A program made the position numbers and the translations under genes. Positions 57,093 to 64,000 of a stretch of 64,000 nucleotides of DNA are shown here, one piece after another. Origin of the DNA: Dichomitus squalens LYAD-421 SS1 (taxonomy: Eukaryota > Basidiomycota > Agaricomycetes > Polyporales > Polyporaceae). The stretch spans positions 497,263 to 561,262 of the forward strand of contig NW_006766899.1 of the NCBI RefSeq assembly GCF_000275845.1, in the 5' to 3' direction. Position 1 is the stretch's first letter. Each line of letters opens with the position of its first letter. The notes beneath the pieces were generated by a model, which was given only the letters and a program-made list of their open reading frames with translations, made no database searches and was not told the DNA's origin.

Positions 57093-57780
57093 AGAACGGT
57101 GTACCTTACTGCTCATAGGTTTCGGGGATCACTGTTATACGGACCGCCGCAGCGCTACTAGCCTTACATGTGAGTAAGAGGCAATATTATGTCCACACCA
57201 TCCCTGAGTTGTCATCACATCCGAAGAAATATGCTATAGACATAGTAGCCACTAGGTGCATGTCGTCGCGAAATAATCATCCATAAGAATGGCATCTCAG
57301 CTCCCAATATGGCCTCTCACGCAACCTACACAGAACTGTGGTATCCCGCTTGTCAAGAATCGAGATCATGGGTCGGTGAGTGATTGAAGGTGCATGTGCT
57401 ACAAATATTGGCTGCCAGGTTGCTGCACGTGCCCGTCTCTGCGCCCAGGACCAAATGATTTGTGCAACTATGGGGCAAAAAAGGCCAGTTCTACCTTTAT
57501 CATTCTGACTATATCTACTGTATGAGACTTATTGCGAGGATGAGGGTAGACACTCAACTTGCCGAGAAAGGAAAGTCAGCGATTATGCCTATGAGCACTG
57601 ACCGTACGCAGTAGTATTGTTCCCCATCGACACATAATAATCAGCACTCGCTTAGTGCACTCGCTTAGTGGAATCTGGGATTATCAGAATCACGTTGCAG
57701 ATGCCCACCATTCTTCAACTTACGGAGCTTTAAAGAGCGATCACGGGCCGCTACGCAGGTGAGCCTCCTACTCTCCACCC
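57093..57780. other. Upstream region of FunK1 copy B
   Basis: These 688 bases have no gene recognised. A 13-base unit (CACTCGCTTAGTG) is directly repeated near 57644-57670. Confidence 0.4.
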
Positions 57781-60529
57781 ATGCCATCCCCCATGGCTTC
57801 GTCGGCCAGCATTGCGGTCTCTCCCCGCAAAATGGACACTAGCGCTCTCTCCATCGGCAGACTCTCCGACCTCAAACAACGTCGTCTCCAATACACCGAA
57901 GAAATGGCCAAACATACGGTCCAGTTGGAGTCAGTCACGGAATACCTTGACATCCTGCTTCCTCGTACCAAAGACATCCCGGAGCTTCCTAAGTTGTCCC
58001 GAAACCCGTTCAAATCTCTGAAAAGAGCTGATGCAATGGTGGAGAAAGACGTTACGGATCTTTTCGTAAGTTCTCTGTATCGTAACCACCGTGCATCAAT
58101 TGACGCCTGGAGCAGCTCGAAGCCGTTGAAACTCACCATCTCTCTCCAAATCTGGCCATGCGTCGCTCTGAATCCAGACCTGATTCCATATCACTCGACG
58201 TGACCAGACAGAAGGTGGACGCCGCTTTTTTCAAACCCGAAGACGCGCCAAACGATGGACGCCCCCATTGGATCGACCAGTATCTCCCTGTGGAATTCAA
58301 GAATCGTAAGCAGGGTAACAAGTTTGATCCCTTTGATGATCGCACGCATGGCATCGTTGAGGCCGATGCGATTCTACGCAAGCAGAGTAGAGGCCAGGTC
58401 ATTTCGTACGCTGAGCTCCTCCTTGCTCTGCAGCATCGCACCTTCCTCTTCATGCTCCTCATTGTCGGTCGCCGTTTCCGCCTCTTGCGCTGGGACCGCT
58501 CTGGAGTCATCATCACTAGGTCCACCGACTATTACAAGAAGCCGGAACTCCTGCGCGAGTTTCTGTGGCGGGTCTCCTACGCGTCGCCGGATGCACTTGG
58601 GTTGGATCCCACCGCTGTTCGCCTTCCACGGACACCTCGTAACATAAGCGAGCTGCAAGGCATACTCGCGGATCTCGAGAAGCGTGCAGTGGACCACACT
58701 CCTCGCCAGCTGGAAAGCCCGTTCCCGAAGAATCACGTCTTCCGCTATGTCTTAGATCTCTTCAAGGGATCTATCGCGGTCGAGGAGTGGCCACTTTACC
58801 ACCTATGGATCTCAGAGCGTTGCTTCCTTGTCGGAAAGCCTGTATCCCCTTCCCATGGGGTCGCTGGTCCCGGTACCCGTGGTTATGTCGCTTACGACGT
58901 CAAAGAGAAGCGCCTCGTGTGGCTCAAAGACACATGGCGTACGTGGTACGATGGAGTCGAGGCGGAGGGTCAGGTTTTGGGCCGATTGAACGACGCTGGA
59001 GTTAGAGGCGTTCCTACCGTCATATGTCACAGTGATATTGGAAACCAGGTGACGACCACGGGAAGGCTGTGGGAGAAGAAACACCCTCTCCCAGATGCTC
59101 ATCCACACACGGATCCACCGCCTTTGTTCTCCTCCTCCACAACTCCCCCTTTCCCCGTGGCATCTGGCTCGGTAAACCGGAGATCCGAGACCGGGAAGTC
59201 GCGCGGGAAAGACAACAAGAAGCGGAAGCGCGAGAGCCTCGATACCCACTACACTACTCCTACGCCACTTGAGCCCCAGGATGGTTACGTTCCGAGGTTC
59301 CGTGTTGATTGCCCTATTGAACATCGCAAACATTGTCGTATCGCTTTCGGAGAGGTCTGCTTCCCGCTCAAGGAATTTCTGAACGCCCAGCAACTGGTAC
59401 ACATCATCTTACAATGCATCTACGGTGAGTGGCGCCTTACATTGTTCTAAGGGAAGTTTGTGGCTGACTTGTCTCTCTGCTAAGCGCATTACGCAGCAGC
59501 AGCGTCACACAAGCTGCAAGTTCACGTTCTTCATCGTAACATCACAGATCGCAATATCATGATCTATCCTAGACTGAAGAACACGAAGCCGGGCGTCGCT
59601 CCGGCAGTGGAATGGACCGGAGTTCTCATCGATTGGGCCTCTTCCAAGCCTATCGTTGGAGACAATGAGCTGCACTACGCTCGTCAGCCAGTATTCATAG
59701 TATGTGAAGCCTTTCTCTGTCTCGAATTATTTTGATCAGTGTATTTTAGGGGTGTTGGCAGTTCGCATCCGCCAATCTCCTCACGAACAGCTTACAGCCA
59801 GTGAAGAATGCGGACGAGCTGGAATCTTTTCTCTACGTCCTCATATACTATGCGGTACGATACCTCGAGTCCAATTTATGCGACTACGACGTAGCTTCGT
59901 TCATCGACCAGGCTTTCGATTGCTACAGCGTCTATCAGGAGAAGATCATCGTGGGCCAGCACAAGGCGATACTCCTTCGTTTGGGCAAGCTCGTGTACAG
60001 CTCCTTCGACGTCATTGATATATCCTTCGACAACCCTCCCTTGGATTCATTGATATCTGAGCTCCTTTCATGGTTCCAGGTCTACTACTCCGAGGCGAAA
60101 TTGTTACCCACGACTCCCTCGATACACAAAGCTACTGCTCGCGAATGTCCCGGATCTCCTACTCCCCCACCCAAGAAAGTCGCCAAGCGCTTGGAGCCGG
60201 CAAGCAGCTCGATCCGTAGCCATATCACACACGGCAACAACAGGTCGAGAGCAGCTACGGCGGGCGGCGACCAGCCGCCTCAGTCGAGATCCGATGAATC
60301 GCCATTGGAACGGCCGCCACCACGGAAGATCACCATACCATCGCACAGAGGCATGATTTGGCGATTCCTTCAAGTGAACGATGATCCGTCATGGGTGTCT
60401 CAGCCGCCCGTGGGAGATCGCGTCCAATCGGCTAACTATACATCCAACGTCACTCTCTTGGATACTATTGAGGCAGCAACTGTGAGACCTGGTGCTAAGC
60501 TTCCTCTTACCGTGCGGAAGAAGCTCTAG
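57781..60529 (+). CDS. FunK1 fungal protein kinase, copy B, probable pseudokinase (HRN)
   Basis: FunK1 kinases are a family expanded in mushroom-forming fungi; substrates are unknown. Four exons close to 862 residues: 57781..58065, 58116..59424, 59485..59699 and 59750..60529. Shared family blocks are HRTFLFMLLIVGRRFRLLRW, CFLVGKPV...GPGTRGYVAYD (glycine-loop-like), KEKRLVWLKDTWR (the Lys-containing strand) and GVRGVPTVICHSDIGNQVTT. The catalytic loop is VLHRNITDRNIMIY, with Asn550 where active kinases have the Asp of HRD. The metal-binding motif is IDWASSK (Asp581 kept). GCWQFASANLL and DELESFLYVLIYYAVRYLES follow. The C-terminal tail is basic and Pro/Ser-rich. All frames and splice sites are intact, so this copy is not an ordinary pseudogene. 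It is more diverged from A and C than those are from each other. Confidence 0.85.
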
Positions 60530-61164
60530 AAGCCCGGAGGGTAAGCCGCAAAATCGGACCTCGTCGGCGGTAGCCCTCTGTCATTTGTAGTAACGAGTAT
60601 ATGACTCTCTATCTCTTGCCATGACTCCGTCCACCACTCGAACGTTGTAATGAGTACCATATGCCTCGATGTTGTCGAATGTCTACTTGTGTTATGAACC
60701 CACAGTCAAGTTCTTTAGCTATGATCACTGTATTGTAATTACTCTACTACAATCTCGTGATCAACGAATTAAGTTCTCTGATGTACAGTCCTGGACGAGT
60801 CTCGAGTCATAGTCTTATGAGGGCGATCAAGGTCCAAAAGAGGCAAGTCTCAGAATTATGCACCTTGACGGAGCTCCCCGTCTTTGCTGCCCATTGCCAG
60901 TGCCCATAACTTGAATCGAGCTAGAGGCTGAGCCAGAAGCGCCTACACCAGTTGGGCGCTTCTTGGAGCTTTTTTGGCGCTTATTCATCCCTAGGGATGA
61001 GTTTGGCGCGCGTCCGTATGTTCGACTTGGACCAGAACCACCATTGTGCGCCGCTTTTGGCTCCATTACGACTACTTCCTCTCGTCTTGAGTCCACCGCC
61101 CACATCACATCTCCTCTACCACTACCACGTCTCTGTCCCAAGTTTCCGCCTATCGTTATCCTCG
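60530..61164. other. Spacer between FunK1 copies B and C
   Basis: These 635 bases hold the promoter of copy C. A minus-strand frame at 60827..61399 overlaps exon 1 of copy C and has no family match. Confidence 0.45.
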
Positions 61165-63782
61165 ATGGCGAAATCGGCTGCCGAACTTGGCCTCGACCAA
61201 TTCTGCCAGGCATTCCTTCCGTGCAGAGAATTCGCATCTTGTATGAAACCCTTGACACAAGTACCTCTCGGAGCACTCCAAAAAGCCGATTCTCTATCTG
61301 AAGCGAAGCTTTCCAAGCTTTTCGTGAGTCATTCTCTCGCTTCTTTCCCATATGCAGCTGACGATTACAATAGATCGAAACTGTCAATACCACCCACATC
61401 CTGTCTCATGCGACCGTGTCGCGCTTTCCGTCTCCGGAAGAGAACAGAAAGGAGGCCGTAAGAACGGACGCCGCGATCTTCCGTCACAATTCAACGTCTG
61501 TGGTTACGACGCCATCTTGGACCGACCAGATCGTCCCAGTGGCGTTCAGCCCCTACTTTCCTGGTGGCGATCCGTTTGATCGCGCCGTCTATGACGATCC
61601 GTATGGCGCGATTGAGGCAGAACGCAAGCGAGTCTTCGATCGCATATCGACCATAGTGGATGTCCTCTTCGCCGCACAACAACGCGTTTTCGTTTTCGTC
61701 CTTCTCGTCATCGGACGTAGTTTCCGACTAATTCGATGGGACCGCGCCGGAGCTATCGTCACCTCATCCGTCGACTACTACACCAACCCAACGGCGCTTT
61801 TGGACTGCCTGCAGCGCATCTCTGCCCTCGACGACTCCACACTCGGGTTTGATCCAAGCGCTAGTCGCGTCCTCCCCGGCGACGTTGACTTCCTGCGGAT
61901 GGACATAGCCGCTCTTGAGCACTCCACCGACGAGGATCATTCCGAGCGCGACCTCGACCGCGAGGTATCCGGGGACCGCATGGTCTTCCGATATGCACGC
62001 ACGCTGTTCCGCAGTTCTCTGGCCACTGACTGGCCACGCCACAAACTCCGAGTACCCTGTGGTTCGTCTTGGCGCTACTACCTGGTCGGAAAACCAACAT
62101 TTCGAGCCGATGGGGCCATAGGGCGCGGAACCCGTGGTTACGTCGCTCTCAACTGCGAGACGCGTCGCTTCGTGTGGCTGAAAGACGCCTGGCGCGCAGC
62201 ATACATGATATCCTGCAGGGAGGGAGATGTCCTAGAGAAGCTGAATGAGGCGGGCGTGGAGAACGTGCCGACCCTCGTATGCCATGGGGATATCGATGAT
62301 CAGGTGACTGTCACCGCGGACTGGTGGGGACGCGACTCGGAACGGCCATCCTCTGCTGCACCCTCGACGTCTTCTAGCCAGGGTTCTCCAACATCGTCAG
62401 CCACCCTTGTGGAGTCGGCCTCGTCTGGCAGTAGGAAGCGGAAGAGAGGGGCGGCGGACGAGGCTACACTTCCGCCACCCGGAGATGAACGAATGCGCAA
62501 CCTCGTCACGCGCTCTGATCACCCCTTGCGACAACACCAACACTACCGCATCGTGGTAAAAGAGGTTGCATTTTCGCTCAGGAATGTCCAGAACGGACGG
62601 CAGCTGGCATCCGTCGTTCTCGATACTGTTCAAGGTAAGCGGCGTCTATCGACATTTGGGATCGCTGACTTACCCTGCGCTCGCAGCACATTGTCAGGCA
62701 GCCACAAACCCCAAGACGCTCCTTTTACACCGTGATATCAGCGCTGGAAATATCCTCATTTATCCACGAGTTAGGCACGGGAAAGATGGCACGAAACGTG
62801 CGATTGTTTGGACAGGCATCTTGTGTGATTGGGAGCTTGCGAAGCCTGTGGACGACCAACGTGCCCCATCAAACGCTCCGCGCACGTCCCAGATGGTCAG
62901 TGTTTGTTCGTTTTCCCCTCAGTCGCTCGACCATGATGGCTTATTGCTTGAATTTAGGGCACGTACCAGTTCATGTCGGTCAACCTCCTATCGAACCCTT
63001 CAAGTCCAAGTGTGACGATCGCGGACGAGCTGGAGTCGTTCTTCCATGTCCTATTCTACTATTCTCTCCGCTATCTCCGCTCCAACTGCGAGTCCCCGGA
63101 TTCGTACATCACCAACTACTTCAACAGTTACGCAGGCCCCGGCGGCCTACACTCGTGCGGATGGAAATCGCTCACGTTCCAAGTAGATGACTTCCTCAGC
63201 CTCCAGTTCCCTCATAGTCCTCTGCTCTTCAACAGCCCAATGGACGACCTCCTTGAAGCGATCTTGAAGTGTTTTAGGTCGCACTACAAGCTTATACGAG
63301 ACGATTTGCGAAAAGCGATGCCTCCACCTCGTCGTCGCACACCGCCCCCTCCTGAGTCCCCCGGCAAGAGAATGACGTTCTCTGTTTCCGATATTGTCTT
63401 CTTCGGGGATGACGCGAACGAGGTCGACGAGGACGATGCATTCGACAAGTATCGTCCGGCTGACAACACTCCGTCGGAAGAGGACCGGGCACTCGCAAGG
63501 AAGATCATGGACCACAAGTTCATGCTCGAGTACATGACGCAGACGCTCCGGGATACGTGTTGGCCAGAGGATGACCGGATACCCGAACGTCAAAATCGGC
63601 CTTCGACTGCTGTTAAGCCGGTCGCACCCGCCGATACTTCTCGACCGCAACATGGGAGCCATAAGAAGCGGCGCATAGCTGGTCCCGAACGTACACATGC
63701 CACCCTTCCAATCCGTCTTCATGGATCGACACGCCGGCTGCGGAGTAGCGCGCGTACCGCTCCCGTCTCTGCGAGGTCATGA
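61165..63782 (+). CDS. FunK1 fungal protein kinase, copy C, catalytic motifs intact
   Basis: Four exons close to 817 residues: 61165..61323, 61374..62634, 62687..62895 and 62958..63782. Blocks in order are WTDQIVPVAFSPYFPGGDPF, QQRVFVFVLLVIGRSFRLIR, YLVGKPTFRADGAIGRGTRG, RRFVWLKDAWRAAYMIS and GVENVPTLVCHGDIDDQVT. A Ser-rich insert with KRKRG precedes HYRIVVKEVAFSLRNVQNG. The catalytic loop is LLHRDISAGNILIY (His488-Arg489-Asp490, Asn495), and the metal motif is CDWELAK (Asp521, replacing DFG as usual in this family). GTYQFMSVNLLSNP and DELESFFHVLFYYSLRYLRS follow. The C-terminal tail has an acidic patch (DEDDAFDKY) and a basic end (KKRRIAGPERTH). It is the only copy in the array with both intact frame and complete catalytic residues. 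Confidence 0.9.
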
Positions 63783-64000
63783 TGTGCTCGCGCTGTGGCT
63801 CAAAACATGCGCCGTTCGTGTGCAATCCTCGGGAGACTCCTCTCCGTGCTTGCCTGGTTTCCCCGTCTCTGCTCGTCTCCCCGCGATCCAACCCGATTCC
63901 GCACGTAGTACCCCATCCATTGATCATAAAGTCGGGACTCACCTCTACGGTGAAGCCTTCCCGTTCGTCACCAATCTCATAGTAGTGCATGAAAAATCAG
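63783..64000. other. Right window edge
   Basis: This lies downstream of FunK1 copy C. On the minus strand a short ATG-led frame (63943..63990, MHYYEIGDEREGFTVE) is followed by a GTGAGT donor and could be the first exon of a minus-strand gene, but I found no second exon. Confidence 0.3.

Noticed and set aside
63943..63990. Possible first exon on the minus strand at the right edge
   Set aside because: An ATG-led 48-base frame ends at a GTGAGT donor, but the only downstream space is the FunK1 copy C 3' end and no acceptor or family supports it.
1..64000. tRNA, rRNA, CRISPR or viral insertions
   Set aside because: No cloverleaf with both conserved boxes, no rRNA stretch, no spaced direct-repeat array and no viral polymerase or capsid motif was seen by eye. 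A covariance-model scan would be needed to exclude tRNAs fully.

Overview
The window comes from a nuclear chromosome of a filamentous basidiomycete, most likely an agaricomycete. Genes are packed on both strands and cut by many 45-75 nt introns with GTRNGT donors and YAG acceptors. Several families are typical of or restricted to this class: FunK1 kinases, DUF6533/6534-like 7-TM proteins, DUF6535 membrane proteins and CCCH-TPR proteins. The models below were built by hand from splice sites, family motifs and reading-frame closure. No alignment or transcript data were available.

Layout. 0-2 kb: 5' part of the condensin gene SMC2 (-). 2.3-6.1 kb: a DUF262 (GmrSD/ParB-like) gene (+). 6.9-9.3 kb: a DUF6535 membrane protein (+). 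10-11.8 kb: an MFS anion:cation symporter (-). 11.8-18.7 kb: a gene-poor stretch. 18.7-19.4 kb: an ICMT-like methyltransferase (+). About 20.1-20.4 kb: a small inverted-repeat element. 21-23.9 kb: a large TPR-CCCH protein with a duplicated N-terminal domain (+). 24.3-26.7 kb: an F-box protein (-). 27.4-28.7 kb: a sesquiterpene synthase (-). 30-33 kb: mitochondrial EF-G (+). 33.4-34.7 kb: SEC13 (-). 35.2-36 kb: a two-domain ABM-like protein (-). 37-38.1 kb: a damaged RanGAP gene (-). 38.5-41 kb: MAD1 (-). 41.2-43.4 kb: the second DUF262 paralog (+). 43.7-45.2 kb: a protein with a degenerate trypsin-like end (-). 46.4-47.9 kb: an S1/P1 nuclease (-). 49.6-50.5 kb: a decayed LRR/F-box-like relic (+). 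51-52.9 kb: a 17-exon DUF6534 7-TM gene (+). 53.3-63.8 kb: a FunK1 array with one dead copy, one remnant, one apparent pseudokinase and one intact copy.

The window mixes conserved housekeeping genes (condensin, spindle checkpoint, COPII/nuclear pore, mitochondrial translation, prenyl-protein methylation) with lineage-specific families. The most unusual signals are: two DUF262 paralogs that share a 16-7-10 nt microexon trio and each sit divergently beside a chromosome-segregation gene; a perfect 42-bp hairpin in the RanGAP reading frame exactly where about 60 conserved residues are missing; and a FunK1 kinase whose catalytic Asp is Asn. No CRISPR array, rRNA, tRNA or bacterial operon is visible.
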